A stretch of DNA of 64,000 nt from Aeromicrobium fastidiosum (GCF_017876595.1 NZ_JAGIOG010000001.1:868001-932000), one strand, 5' to 3'; counted from the first letter of the stretch, positions 1 through 7,531 are shown. Numbers and translations: made by a program. The notes: generated by a model not told the origin, from the letters alone.

Positions 1-1
1 C

Positions 2-862
2 CACGTGGCCGGTCATCCCCCCGGCGCGCTGCTCTACTTCGTGGGCGTCGACCGGCTCGGCATCACCGACCCGTTCTGGATCGGCGTCGTGTGCGTGACG
101 ATCGCCAGCACCGCGATCGTCGCCGTCATGATCACGCTGCGCACCCTCGGCACCGAGAAGATCGCCCGCTCAGCGATGCCGTGGATCGTCCTGGCCCCCA
201 CCGCGGTGTGGATGGGCGTCAACGGCGACGCGGTGTTCACGGCCGTCGCGGCCTGGGGTCTGGCGTTGCTGGCCGTCGCGGCCAAGAACCGTCGCGCGCT
301 GCCGGCCGTCGGCGCCGGACTGCTGCTGGGCTACTGCGTCTACCTGTCGTACGGGCTGACGCTGCTGGGCGTCCTGGCGGTCGCGGTGCTGCTCGTCGCC
401 CGCACGTGGCGTCCCCTCCCCTGGGCGCTCGGCGGCGCGCTCGTCGTTGCGGCGGCGTTCACCCTCGGCGGCTTCGCGTGGTGGGAGGCCTACCCCGTGC
501 TGCGCGAGCGCTACTACGACGGCATCGCGTCGGAGCGCGCGTTCTCGTACTGGGTCTGGGGCAACATCGCGGCCTGGACGTTCACGGCAGGGCTCGCGGT
601 GTGGGCCGCGTTCCCCGTGGGCGTGCGGGCTCTGCGGGAACGCAACGTGCTGGCTCAGCTCGCCGCGGCGGCCCTCCTGACGATCGTCGTGGCCGACCTG
701 TCGGGGATGAGCAAGGCCGAGGTCGAGCGCATCTGGCTGCCGTTCACGATCTGGATCGTCGCGCTGCCGTCCCTGCTGCCGACCCGGTGGCACAAGCCCC
801 TGCTCGCGTCGCAGGTCGTGCTGGCCCTCCTGGCCCAGCAGCTGCTCCTCACCCGCTGGTGA
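2..862 (+). CDS. Polytopic membrane protein, C-terminal part (5' end outside window)
   Basis: The reading frame is open from the first bases of the window and stops at TGA 860-862, so the N-terminus lies upstream. About 286 residues are visible. They contain a His-Pro-Pro-Gly motif near the start and then seven or eight strongly hydrophobic segments separated by short Arg-rich loops, with a conserved-looking acidic/Tyr-rich loop (residues YYDGIASERAF) after the fifth. His-Pro-Pro-Gly beside a membrane helix is seen in integral-membrane glycosyltransferases of the mannosyltransferase type, but the catalytic N-terminal Asp region is not in view. That assignment is therefore inference. The gene faces the epimerase gene across a short palindrome (882-938). 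Confidence 0.7.
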   Translation, partial: HVAGHPPGALLYFVGVDRLGITDPFWIGVVCVTIASTAIVAVMITLRTLGTEKIARSAMPWIVLAPTAVWMGVNGDAVFTAVAAWGLALLAVAAKNRRALPAVGAGLLLGYCVYLSYGLTLLGVLAVAVLLVARTWRPLPWALGGALVVAAAFTLGGFAWWEAYPVLRERYYDGIASERAFSYWVWGNIAAWTFTAGLAVWAAFPVGVRALRERNVLAQLAAAALLTIVVADLSGMSKAEVERIWLPFTIWIVALPSLLPTRWHKPLLASQVVLALLAQQLLLTRW

Positions 863-881
863 ACCCTCGGCTCGGCTCCGA

Positions 882-938
882 GATGTGTGACGAATTGCCC
901 CGGTTGCAGCCCCGGAGCGGTGCAGAACGTCACACATC
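882..938. terminator. Palindrome between convergent genes
   Basis: Perfect 11-bp arms (882-892 GATGTGTGACG and 928-938) enclose a 35-nt centre in the 93-bp gap between two convergent genes. It is placed as a bidirectional terminator. There is no T-run, as is common in high-GC actinobacteria. Confidence 0.45.
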
Positions 939-955
939 GCGGGGGTTCGGTGGGG

Positions 956-1993
956 TCAGCGGGTGCGGAGGGGGTCGGTGGCCAGGGCGGCGAGACCCTC
1001 CTGCGGGGTGATCTCGGCCGCGAAGCCCAGACCCGTCTTCGCCGCTTCCGGTGATGCCACGACGTGGCGGACGTCGAAGGCCCGGTAGTCGCCGGTCAGC
1101 ACCGGCTCCTTGCCGCCCGCCGCCGCCGAGAGGGTCGACGCCATCTCGCCGATCGTGAACGTCGTCCCCGAGGCGATGTTGTACGGCGTCACGCCCGAGG
1201 GGTGCGACGCGACCTGCTCGACGGCCAGGACGTTCGCGCGCGCGATGTCGTGCACGTGCACGAAGTCGCGCACCTGCTGCCCGTCCTCGAAGACGCGGGG
1301 TGCCTCGCCGCGCGCGATCGCGGACCGGAAGATCGCCGCGACCCCGGCGTAGGGGGTGTCGGCGGGCATGCCGGGCCCGTAGACGTTGTGATACCTCAGC
1401 GCGATCGCCCGTGAGCCCTCGAGCGTGCACCAGGCCGACGAGTAGTGCTCCTGCGCGATCTTCGACGCGGCATAGCTCGTGCGTGGGATGAACGGGGTGT
1501 CCTCGGCGATGCGCCGCCACGTGATGTCGCCGCCGCACACGGGGCAGCGGGGGTCGTAGCGCCCGGACGCGAGATCGTCCTCGCGGCGCACTGCCGGGGG
1601 CACGTCACCGTGCTCGGGGCACGTGTAGCGGCCGTCGCCGTAGACGACCATCGACGAGGCGAGCACGAGGTCGGCGACCCCGACGCGGGCCATCGCCGCC
1701 AGCAGCCGGGCCGTGCCGGCGTCGTTGTGCTCGGCGTAGTCGGGCAGATCCTGCGCGTCGACCCCGTTGCCGACCATCGCGGCCTGGTGGCACACGACGT
1801 CGACGCCCTCGAGGACGTCGTCGAGCCGGGCGGACCTCAGGTCGAGCTGCGCGAACCCGGGCGGACGCTCTCCGGGGCCGTGCGCCTTGTCGAGGAACAT
1901 GTCGAGCGCCACGACGTCGTGGCCGCGCTCACGGGCGATGCGGGCGATGTGGGTGCCGATGAAGCCGGCGGCTCCGGTCAGGAGGATCTTCAC
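956..1993 (-). CDS. NAD-dependent epimerase/dehydratase with an inserted Cys-rich knuckle
   Basis: An extended short-chain dehydrogenase of 345 residues. It has the N-terminal Rossmann motif GAAGFIG (residues 7-13), the active-site Ser pair in LASSMVVYG (about 111-119) and the catalytic Tyr174-x3-Lys178 in SYAASK. Such enzymes oxidise and reduce nucleotide-sugar carbons using bound NAD. Between the Ser and Tyr motifs is a segment with Cys125, His128, Cys150 and Cys153, a plausible zinc knuckle not found in typical GalE proteins. The GTG start at 1993 overlaps the stop of the upstream phosphorylase gene (GTGA), which shows translational coupling. The same frame runs on upstream as an artefact in the phosphorylase shadow, so the internal GTG was chosen. 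The substrate is unknown; a role in surface sugar synthesis would fit the membrane protein next door. Confidence 0.88.
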   Translation of the reverse strand: MKILLTGAAGFIGTHIARIARERGHDVVALDMFLDKAHGPGERPPGFAQLDLRSARLDDVLEGVDVVCHQAAMVGNGVDAQDLPDYAEHNDAGTARLLAAMARVGVADLVLASSMVVYGDGRYTCPEHGDVPPAVRREDDLASGRYDPRCPVCGGDITWRRIAEDTPFIPRTSYAASKIAQEHYSSAWCTLEGSRAIALRYHNVYGPGMPADTPYAGVAAIFRSAIARGEAPRVFEDGQQVRDFVHVHDIARANVLAVEQVASHPSGVTPYNIASGTTFTIGEMASTLSAAAGGKEPVLTGDYRAFDVRHVVASPEAAKTGLGFAAEITPQEGLAALATDPLRTR

Positions 1994-2793
1994 GGCAGCT
2001 CGACCGGCAGGTCCATGCCGTCGACGGCGTGCGGGCACGCGCAGTCGCGGTCGGCGCCGAGGCCCGCGACGACGCCGGCCAGCACGCCCTTGAGCGTGTC
2101 GGTGTGCGCCGCGAAGACCTCGAAGACGGCATCCATGCTGACCGCGGACGCCTCGTCGACCCCCGCGTCGTGATCGGTCACCAGCGCGACCGTGGCGTAG
2201 CAGAGCGCCAGCTCGCGGGCGAGGACCGCCTCGGGGTGGCCGGTCATGTTGACGACGGCCCAGTCCTGCGCGGCGTACCACTTTGACTCCGCGCGGGTCG
2301 AGAACCGCGGACCCTCGATGACGACCATCGCGCCGCCGTCGACGGGGTCGCGGTCGGTGAGTCCGTCGAGCAGGTGGCCGCGCAGCCGCGAGCAGTAGGG
2401 ATCGGCGAACGACACATGGCACGCGCCGGAGTCGAAGTAGGTCTGGTGACGGCCGCTCGTGCGGTCGACGAGCTGGTCGGGCACCACGAACGTGCCGGGT
2501 CCGTGCTCGACCTGCAGGCCGCCGACCGCGCACGGTGCCAGCACCTGCCGGACGCCGAGGCTGCGCAGCGCCCACATGTTGGCCCGGTACGGAACCATGT
2601 GCGCCGGGAAGTCGTGGTGAGCGCCGTGACGGGGCAGGAAGGCCACCGAGCGTCCCTCGACGGTGCCGATCGAGATGGGTGCCGACGGCTTGCCGTACGG
2701 GGTGTCGACCTCGACCTGCTGCGGGTCGTCGAGGAACGTGTAGAAGCCGGATCCGCCGATGACGGCGACGTCGGGACGGGCGTGGTCGGTCAT
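1990..2793 (-). CDS. S-methyl-5'-thioadenosine (or thioinosine) phosphorylase family protein
   Basis: A 267-residue member of the purine nucleoside phosphorylase/MTAP family, which cleaves 5'-methylthioadenosine or related nucleosides with phosphate to salvage purine and methionine. Visible signatures are the phosphate-binding GGSGFY near the N-terminus, PRHGAHHDFPAH, the substrate-pocket run NMTGHPEAVLARE, and TDHDAG. NMTG-PE with T-D-H-D resembles the methylthioinosine phosphorylase branch, so base preference is uncertain. The start at 2793 (MTDHARPDV) was chosen over an upstream in-frame ATG because conserved sequence begins there and a CATGCT hexamer lies six bases upstream, suggesting a leaderless mRNA. 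Its stop overlaps the epimerase start. Confidence 0.85.
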   Translation of the reverse strand: MTDHARPDVAVIGGSGFYTFLDDPQQVEVDTPYGKPSAPISIGTVEGRSVAFLPRHGAHHDFPAHMVPYRANMWALRSLGVRQVLAPCAVGGLQVEHGPGTFVVPDQLVDRTSGRHQTYFDSGACHVSFADPYCSRLRGHLLDGLTDRDPVDGGAMVVIEGPRFSTRAESKWYAAQDWAVVNMTGHPEAVLARELALCYATVALVTDHDAGVDEASAVSMDAVFEVFAAHTDTLKGVLAGVVAGLGADRDCACPHAVDGMDLPVELP

Positions 2794-2845
2794 CCCACGA
2801 GCATGGCAGGGGCCGCCCGCGCCCGCGAACCAAGCCGCCGGGCCC

Positions 2846-2964
2846 GACCGATCTTTCGACATTCCGGTCGTCCCAGCGACCGAGATGTCGACAGATCAGT
2901 CCACCGTTCGACCGATCTTTCGACGTTCCTGCGGCCCCGACACCGTCAACGCCGAAAGATCGGT
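2846..2964. repeat. Cluster of interspersed ~35-nt intergenic repeats
   Basis: Copies begin GACCGATCTTTCG at 2846-2880 and 2910-2944, and an inverted copy occupies about 2948-2964. The first copy matches the reverse strand of 51253-51287 at 30 of 35 positions and 28461-28495 at 28 of 35. The cluster fills the space between the phosphorylase promoter and tRNA-Gly. Function is unknown; the inverted copies could fold into a large hairpin. Confidence 0.7.
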
Positions 2965-3008
2965 ACTCCCGGGCTGGCTAGACTCTCCCTGACGTCCGAG
3001 GACGTCGC

Positions 3009-3079
3009 GCCGATGTAGCTCAGTGGTAGAGCGCTTGCTTCCCAAGCAAGATATGCGGGTTCGATTCCCGTCATCGGCT
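3009..3079 (+). tRNA. tRNA-Gly (anticodon CCC)
   Basis: The 7-bp acceptor stem GCCGATG pairs with CATCGGC (3072-3078). The D-arm contains GTAGCTCAGTGGTAGAGC. The anticodon stem CTTGC/GCAAG carries loop TTCCCAA, giving anticodon CCC, which reads GGG glycine codons. The T-arm GCGGGTTCGATTCCCGT is canonical. The discriminator base is T, usual for tRNA-Gly, and CCA is not encoded (CCG follows). The 71-nt length is typical. Its tail is duplicated downstream. Confidence 0.95.
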
Positions 3080-3393
3080 CCGAGCGCAGCGAGGCGACGA
3101 GGACGGGAATCGAGTGGGCCCCTCCCCGCGGGCCCCCATCGCGGCGAAGCCGCCGTCCAGGGCCCGCCCGCCAAGGGATCCCGTCATCGGCTCTCACGGG
3201 CGAAGCCCGTCCATCCCGATGACGGGAATCGAGTGGGCCCCGCAGCGCACCGGCCCACCGCGGCGAAGCCGCCCGACAGTGCCCGCCCGCCACGGGATCC
3301 CGTCATCGGCCCACGCGGTCGCGTGAAGCGCGATCCACACCCCACCCCACCCCCACGCGAGCCTCGCCGGAACTGTCCGGGCGTCCACCTACG
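3080..3393. repeat. Gene-free stretch with two tandem ~119-bp units carrying tRNA-Gly tail copies
   Basis: No gene is seen here. Two imperfect units start at 3102 and 3221 (119 bp apart). Each opens with the tRNA T-arm/acceptor sequence in inverted orientation (GACGGGAATCGAG at 3102 and 3221) and closes with it in direct orientation (TCCCGTCATCGGC, ending near 3193 and 3310). Inside are GCGAAGC-type mini-hairpins at 3141-3153, 3196-3210 and 3260-3272. The last 80 bases are C-rich and include the putative -10 hexamer TACGAT of the methyltransferase gene (3390-3395). Tail duplication next to a tRNA is the footprint left by site-specific integration, but other explanations exist. Confidence 0.7.
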
Positions 3394-3402
3394 ATGGCTC
3401 TC

Positions 3403-4569
3403 ATGCCGCTCGTCGCCCAAGAACCCCCGCGACTGAGCACCATCCGAAGCACCTCCGCAGCACCCCGGGTCGCCGAGTTCTTCGCCGGCATCGGCCTGGC
3501 GCGCCTGGGTCTCGAGCAGGCCGGAGCCGAGGTCGTGTGGGCCAACGACCTCGACCCCAACAAGACCTTGCTCTACACGTCCCGGTTCGGCGGCGACCAC
3601 TACGTCGAGCGCGACATCGCCACGATCACGGGTGCCGACGTGCCCGACATCGACCTCGCCTGGTCGAGCTTCCCGTGCACCGACCTGTCGCTGGCCGGCA
3701 ACCGTCGCGGCCTCGCCGGGTCGTCGTCGGCGACGTTCTGGGAGTTCACCCGCATCCTCGAGGAGATGGGCGATCGCAGGCCTGCCGTCGTCGCGCTCGA
3801 GAACGTCACAGGGTTCGCGACGTCCCACGGCGGCGACGACATGGCGTCGGCCGTCGCCGAGCTCAACCGGCTCGGCTACTCCGTCGACGTCGTGACGCTC
3901 GACGCGCGCCGCTTCGTGCCGCAGTCGCGCCCGCGGCTGTTCCTCGTCGGAGCCCTCGACGCCCCCGACGACGTGCACGACCCCGGCAGCGAGCTGCGTC
4001 CCGACTGGCTGCAGACCGTGTTCGGCGATCCCGCCCTGACGACCCACCGCGCGGCCCTTCCGGCACCGCCCGCACCGCTCACGTCCGGACTCGGCGAGGT
4101 CGTCGAGCGGTCATCGACGCTGTGGTGGGACGCCGACCGCACCCGGTCGTTCCTCGACTCCCTGTCACCGCTGCAGACCGAACGGGTCGAGCTGCTGCGC
4201 CGCGGGCGCACCGTGTCGTACCGCACCGCGTACCGCCGCACCCGCAAGGGCGTCGCGATCTGGGAGGTGCGCCCCGACGACATCGCCGGCTGCCTGCGCA
4301 CGGCGCGCGGGGGCTCGTCCAAGCAGGCCGTCGTGCGGGCCGGACGCGGCCAGGTGCAGGTGCGGTGGATGACCGGACGCGAGTACGCGCGCCTGATGGG
4401 AGCCGGCGACTACGACCTCAGCGCGGCCCGCACCTCCCAGGCACTGTTCGGCTTCGGCGACGCCGTGTGCGTCCCGGCGGTCGGGTGGCTGTCCGAGCAC
4501 TACCTGCTGCCGCTGGTCCGCGGTGCCATGCGCGCGCAGTCGCCTGCGCTCGAGCTGGTGCATGGCTAG
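3403..4569 (+). CDS. DNA (cytosine-5-)-methyltransferase, modification half of a restriction-modification pair
   Basis: A C5-methyltransferase that transfers a methyl group from S-adenosylmethionine to cytosine. From the chosen start (388 residues) the ordered motifs are: I, FFAGIG near residues 26-31 (SAM binding); IV, FPCTD with catalytic Cys92; VI, ENVTG with Glu133; VIII, QSRPR at 174-178; IX, LRTARGG; and X, FGFGDAVCVPAV near the C-terminus. Motif IV reads PCTD rather than the usual PCQ, an acceptable variant. The ATG at 3403 was preferred over 3394 because TACGAT lies seven bases before it, fitting a leaderless promoter. The gene overlaps the GIY-YIG nuclease gene by eight bases. The target sequence cannot be read from the protein. 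The tRNA-adjacent position suggests acquisition by transfer. Confidence 0.92.
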   Translation: MPLVAQEPPRLSTIRSTSAAPRVAEFFAGIGLARLGLEQAGAEVVWANDLDPNKTLLYTSRFGGDHYVERDIATITGADVPDIDLAWSSFPCTDLSLAGNRRGLAGSSSATFWEFTRILEEMGDRRPAVVALENVTGFATSHGGDDMASAVAELNRLGYSVDVVTLDARRFVPQSRPRLFLVGALDAPDDVHDPGSELRPDWLQTVFGDPALTTHRAALPAPPAPLTSGLGEVVERSSTLWWDADRTRSFLDSLSPLQTERVELLRRGRTVSYRTAYRRTRKGVAIWEVRPDDIAGCLRTARGGSSKQAVVRAGRGQVQVRWMTGREYARLMGAGDYDLSAARTSQALFGFGDAVCVPAVGWLSEHYLLPLVRGAMRAQSPALELVHG

Positions 4570-5365
4570 CACCGGTCGCGCGTCGGCCAACCGTCCGACG
4601 GCCAAACCGGCCAAGAAGTCGCTGCCGGCGCAGGACGTCCGCGACTTCCGCACGATGCTGACCCACGCCCTCGACCACGAGGTCGACGGCAGGGGACGCG
4701 TCCGCGAGTCGCAGTGGGGCGTCTACGCGTTCTACGACTACGACGGCGAGCCGATCTACGTCGGCCAGACCAAGGAGGGCCTCGGCGTCCGCGTCAACCG
4801 GCACCTCACCAACCAGCGCACCGACGCCGTCGCGATGCGCATCCTCGACACCTTCGAGGTGGCCGAGCTCGAGCTGTGGCCGCTGTGGAACCTCGCCGAC
4901 GACCTCGGCGACCGAGTCGCTGCCCAGACCCGGCTCGACGCGACCGAGTACACCGCCTACCTGGCCGCGATCGAGGCGAGCCGCTTCGGCGCAATCCTCA
5001 ACGAGAAGATCCCGCCGGTCAGCACACCCGTCGAGCTGCCCGAGTCGTACCGCTTCGGGCTGATCTCCGACGCCACACGGGTGGAGCGCGGTCACCCCGA
5101 CATCCGCATCGCCCGGAGGGCCGAGACGATCTCGCGGCTCGCTGCCGTGGCCCGCGAACGTGGCGAGGTCAGCGAGGGTCTGCGGCGGGTGCTCGTCATC
5201 CAGGCCGTCCGCCTCGCGCACCTGTCGGCGGTCCGGCTGGCGCACGCCGAGGGCCGTCCACGGCCGAGCGCCGATGCGATCTCCGTCGAGGGTCTCGTCG
5301 GCTCCGTCCTGTGGGACGACGAGGACGACGGCGACGATCGCGACGACGTCGACACCCTCTTCTGA
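4562..5365 (+). CDS. GIY-YIG family nuclease, probable cognate restriction endonuclease
   Basis: 267 residues. The GIY-YIG core is visible: GVY at 53-55, IYVGQT at 65-70, then Arg77 and His81 in GVRVNRHL, Glu129 in the following helix and Asn147 in ILNEK, matching the order of catalytic residues in GIY-YIG nucleases. Stand-alone restriction enzymes with this fold (Eco29kI type) pair with a C5-methyltransferase, and here the ATG lies inside the last codons of the methyltransferase gene. Restriction of the same site is therefore the simplest role. The C-terminal third is helical and ends in an acidic tail (DDEDDGDDRDDVD). The overlapping start would delay nuclease synthesis until methyltransferase is made. 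A repair or homing role cannot be excluded. Confidence 0.82.
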   Translation: MASTGRASANRPTAKPAKKSLPAQDVRDFRTMLTHALDHEVDGRGRVRESQWGVYAFYDYDGEPIYVGQTKEGLGVRVNRHLTNQRTDAVAMRILDTFEVAELELWPLWNLADDLGDRVAAQTRLDATEYTAYLAAIEASRFGAILNEKIPPVSTPVELPESYRFGLISDATRVERGHPDIRIARRAETISRLAAVARERGEVSEGLRRVLVIQAVRLAHLSAVRLAHAEGRPRPSADAISVEGLVGSVLWDDEDDGDDRDDVDTLF

Positions 5366-5377
5366 GAATTATTCTCA
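5363..5377. promoter_or_regulatory. Fur/Zur-like 7-1-7 operator
   Basis: TGAGAATTATTCTCA is a perfect 7-1-7 palindrome and differs from the classical Fur box (TGATAATNATTATCA) at two symmetric positions. It overlaps the nuclease stop codon and lies about 150 bp before the lipoprotein gene. It is one of very few AT-rich spots in the window. Metal-dependent control of the lipoprotein is inferred, not shown. Confidence 0.5.
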
Positions 5378-5530
5378 CTGCCATTCCGGTCTGCCATCGC
5401 AGCAGATTGCGCTCCGTCGAACGGGCCACGCAGACGACCCGACCCATCCACGCCCCCCGTCCGTGGCGAAGTACAGGTGCAAGCCCCCCACCGACTTCAC
5501 CAACACGACAACCCCAAGGATGTGGATCAC

Positions 5531-6223
5531 ATGAGCACCATTCGCTCGTACAAGAAGACCTTCGCCGGCATCGCACTCGTCGCCGTCGCCGCCCTGCCGC
5601 TCGCCGCCTGCTCGTCGTCCGACTCGGCCGGCGCATCGGCTTCGTCGTCCAGCTCGGACAGCAAGACGTCCATCGCCAAGCCCGTCGCTCGCATCAACGC
5701 CCTGTCGGGCGACGACACCGCGGTGGCCCTCGACTCCGGCTTCACCGACGCGCTCACCTCGCTCGGTCTGACCCCCGGCGTCGTCGGCGAGGGCAAGCTG
5801 ACCGACGGCTCGCTCGTCTTCCCGATCACGGGCGGCAACGTCACGTACTTCAAGCCCGGCACGGCCAAGCCGTACGTCATCGGCCAGATCCAGCACGAGG
5901 GCTCGGGCTTCTCGCTCGAGGCCGGCGGCACCAAGGTCGAGATCACGAACCTCAACGTGGACCCGGGCATCTCCCGCGTCTACGGCGACGTGGCCGTCAA
6001 CGGCAAGACCGTCGCCAGCTCGGCGTTCATCTTCCAGCTGCGTGGCGCGACCCTGAAGCCGCTGCAGGTCGAGGGTGACACCGCGATCCTCGAGGGCACC
6101 AAGGTGTTCGTGAGCCCCGTCGCCGCCAGCCTGCTGAACGACACGTTCAAGACCGACGCCGTCACCGACCAGCTCCTCGTCGGCGTCGCCAAGATCACCG
6201 TCAACACCACTCCGGCCAGCTGA
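5531..6223 (+). CDS. Lipoprotein with HtaA-like beta-rich domain
   Basis: 230 residues with a lipoprotein signal peptide: basic N-terminus, hydrophobic core, and lipobox LAAC with Cys27 as the lipid-anchored residue. A Ser-rich linker follows. The mature domain (about 45-230) has repeated short beta-type stretches with FPITGG, a Gly-rich GQIQHEGSGF, then ITNLNVDP, resembling secreted actinobacterial proteins related to HtaA-like domains. That similarity is from pattern only. The start at 5531 follows AAGGA at a good distance; an in-frame upstream ATG lacks this. The Fur/Zur-like palindrome upstream and a strong terminator after the gene suggest a single-gene, possibly metal-responsive unit. 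The ligand is unknown. Confidence 0.7.
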   Translation: MSTIRSYKKTFAGIALVAVAALPLAACSSSDSAGASASSSSSDSKTSIAKPVARINALSGDDTAVALDSGFTDALTSLGLTPGVVGEGKLTDGSLVFPITGGNVTYFKPGTAKPYVIGQIQHEGSGFSLEAGGTKVEITNLNVDPGISRVYGDVAVNGKTVASSAFIFQLRGATLKPLQVEGDTAILEGTKVFVSPVAASLLNDTFKTDAVTDQLLVGVAKITVNTTPAS

Positions 6224-6261
6224 CGGTCCTCCAGACCTCCTTCCCGGTTGGGTGAGGAGAA

Positions 6262-6299
6262 ACCACAGCGGACGCTCCCTCGGGGGCGTCCGCTGTGGT
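6262..6299. terminator. Bidirectional terminator hairpin
   Basis: Perfect 14-bp arms at 6262-6275 and 6286-6299 with a 10-nt loop, between the convergent lipoprotein and LysR genes. Confidence 0.8.
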
Positions 6300-6314
6300 G
6301 TTGGCGGACGCCGG

Positions 6315-7232
6315 TCAGACGGCTTGGTGCAGGTCGGCGACCGAGCGCGCCTCGTCGCGCAGCGCCTGCACGACGAGGCGCACCGACGGCCGTTCGAAGC
6401 GGTCGGGCCGCAGCAGGGCGGCGATCTCGCGCTTGGCCCGGATGCCCACGAGTGGCCTCGTGACCAGGCCGTTGCCGTGCTCACGAGTCGTGAAGCGCGG
6501 CAGGATCGCGATGCCGTGACCGCCCGCCACCAACGCCTCGACGATGCCGTTGTCGGAGATGCGCTGCGCGATGCGCACGGGCTCGCCCGTCGCGGCCACG
6601 ACCTGGCTCAGCACCCGGTCGAACGGGTACTCGTGCGGGACGCCGATCCACGTCTCCCCCACGACGTCGCGCGGCGACAGACTGGCCTTGCGGGCCAACG
6701 GGTGGCCCTCGGGCAGCGCCACGTCGAGCGGCTCGCTCATCAGCGGGACGACCTGCAGTCCGCGCTCGTGCCAGGACGCCGCCGTGGTCGGCGAGTCGGC
6801 GATGACGACGTCGTAGTCAGGGGTCAGGTCGGCGAAGTCGACGGTGACGCCGTCCTCGTCGGAGCAGATCAGCTCGACCTCGGGGGTGTCGGCCATCCGC
6901 GACAGCACACCGGGCAGCAGCATCTCGCCGCCCGTCGGGAAGGTCGCCACGCGCACCTGACCCGCGGGGCTCTCCATGTACTCGCGCCAACGCCCCTCGG
7001 CCCGTTCGATCGCGACCGCGATCTCGGTGGCCGTCTGGACGAGCGCGCGCCCCGCCGCCGTCAGAGCGACGCCGCGCCCCGAGGGTTCGACCAGACGGTA
7101 TCCGGCCTCGCGCTCCAGCACCTTGAGCTGCTGGGAGACCGCGGACGGTGTGACCTTCATCGCGTCGGCGACGGCGCCGACGGTGCCGCGTTCGGCCAGT
7201 TCCCGCAGCAGTCCTAGGCGGTACACGTCCAT
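6315..7232 (-). CDS. LysR-family transcriptional regulator
   Basis: 305 residues, the standard length for the family. Residues 1-60 form the winged helix-turn-helix (recognition helix in VTPSAVSQQLKVLERE). Residues about 90-295 form the periplasmic-binding-like effector domain, opening with GQVRVATFPTGGEMLLP. The effector is not predictable. The start codon sits inside a perfect 8-3-8 palindrome (7230-7248) and the hexamer TAGTAT lies six bases upstream, so the mRNA is probably leaderless and the protein probably represses its own gene. The divergent neighbour is a 43-residue membrane peptide, which is the natural first candidate target. Confidence 0.9.
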   Translation of the reverse strand: MDVYRLGLLRELAERGTVGAVADAMKVTPSAVSQQLKVLEREAGYRLVEPSGRGVALTAAGRALVQTATEIAVAIERAEGRWREYMESPAGQVRVATFPTGGEMLLPGVLSRMADTPEVELICSDEDGVTVDFADLTPDYDVVIADSPTTAASWHERGLQVVPLMSEPLDVALPEGHPLARKASLSPRDVVGETWIGVPHEYPFDRVLSQVVAATGEPVRIAQRISDNGIVEALVAGGHGIAILPRFTTREHGNGLVTRPLVGIRAKREIAALLRPDRFERPSVRLVVQALRDEARSVADLHQAV

Positions 7233-7248
7233 GTAGTGATACTACATG
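7230..7248. promoter_or_regulatory. LysR autoregulatory palindrome on its start codon
   Basis: CATGTAGT-GAT-ACTACATG, a perfect 8-3-8 inverted repeat containing a T-N11-A core. On the minus strand it covers both the -10-like TAGTAT (7239-7244) and the ATG (7230-7232) of the LysR gene, so binding would block initiation directly. Confidence 0.65.
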
Positions 7249-7347
7249 TTGGGCATAGAAATGTTGGCTTGTCCTTGATGGTTGAAGGGTTCACGATGGA
7301 ACCACGAGCCACCCCCGACTCGACTGACAGCCTTCAAGGAGGCCCAC

Positions 7348-7479
7348 ATGCTCATCCTCGGAATCCTCATCGGTGCGGTCGCCACCGTCGGCATCACCAA
7401 GTCGGCGCACCTCGTCGCAACCGACGGCCACGGCCGCGTCCCGACCCGCACCAACACGCACACGTTCGATCTGCGCTGA
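7348..7479 (+). CDS. 43-residue membrane peptide of unknown function
   Basis: A short ORF with a strong ribosome binding site (AAGGAGG, about 7336-7342) six bases before the ATG, which is the reason for this start rather than the in-frame ATG upstream. Residues 1-17 are hydrophobic (MLILGILIGAVATVGIT). The rest is a His- and Thr-rich polar tail ending FDLR. It would be a single-pass membrane peptide. It is divergent from the LysR gene and followed by a hairpin terminator, so it is a self-contained unit. No family is recognised. Confidence 0.6.
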   Translation: MLILGILIGAVATVGITKSAHLVATDGHGRVPTRTNTHTFDLR

Positions 7480-7498
7480 CCTTCGCGCAACGCACACC

Positions 7499-7531
7499 CG
7501 AGACCCCCGCGGCATCGCTCCGGGGGTCTCG
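7499..7531 (+). terminator. Hairpin terminator after the small membrane peptide gene
   Basis: Perfect 11-bp arms (7499-7509 and 7521-7531) with an 11-nt loop. It ends 30 bases before the next start codon. Confidence 0.7.

Noticed and set aside
3176..3310. Second or partial tRNA genes after tRNA-Gly
   Set aside because: Only the T-arm and 3' acceptor sequence is repeated, in both orientations. No D-arm or anticodon arm is present.
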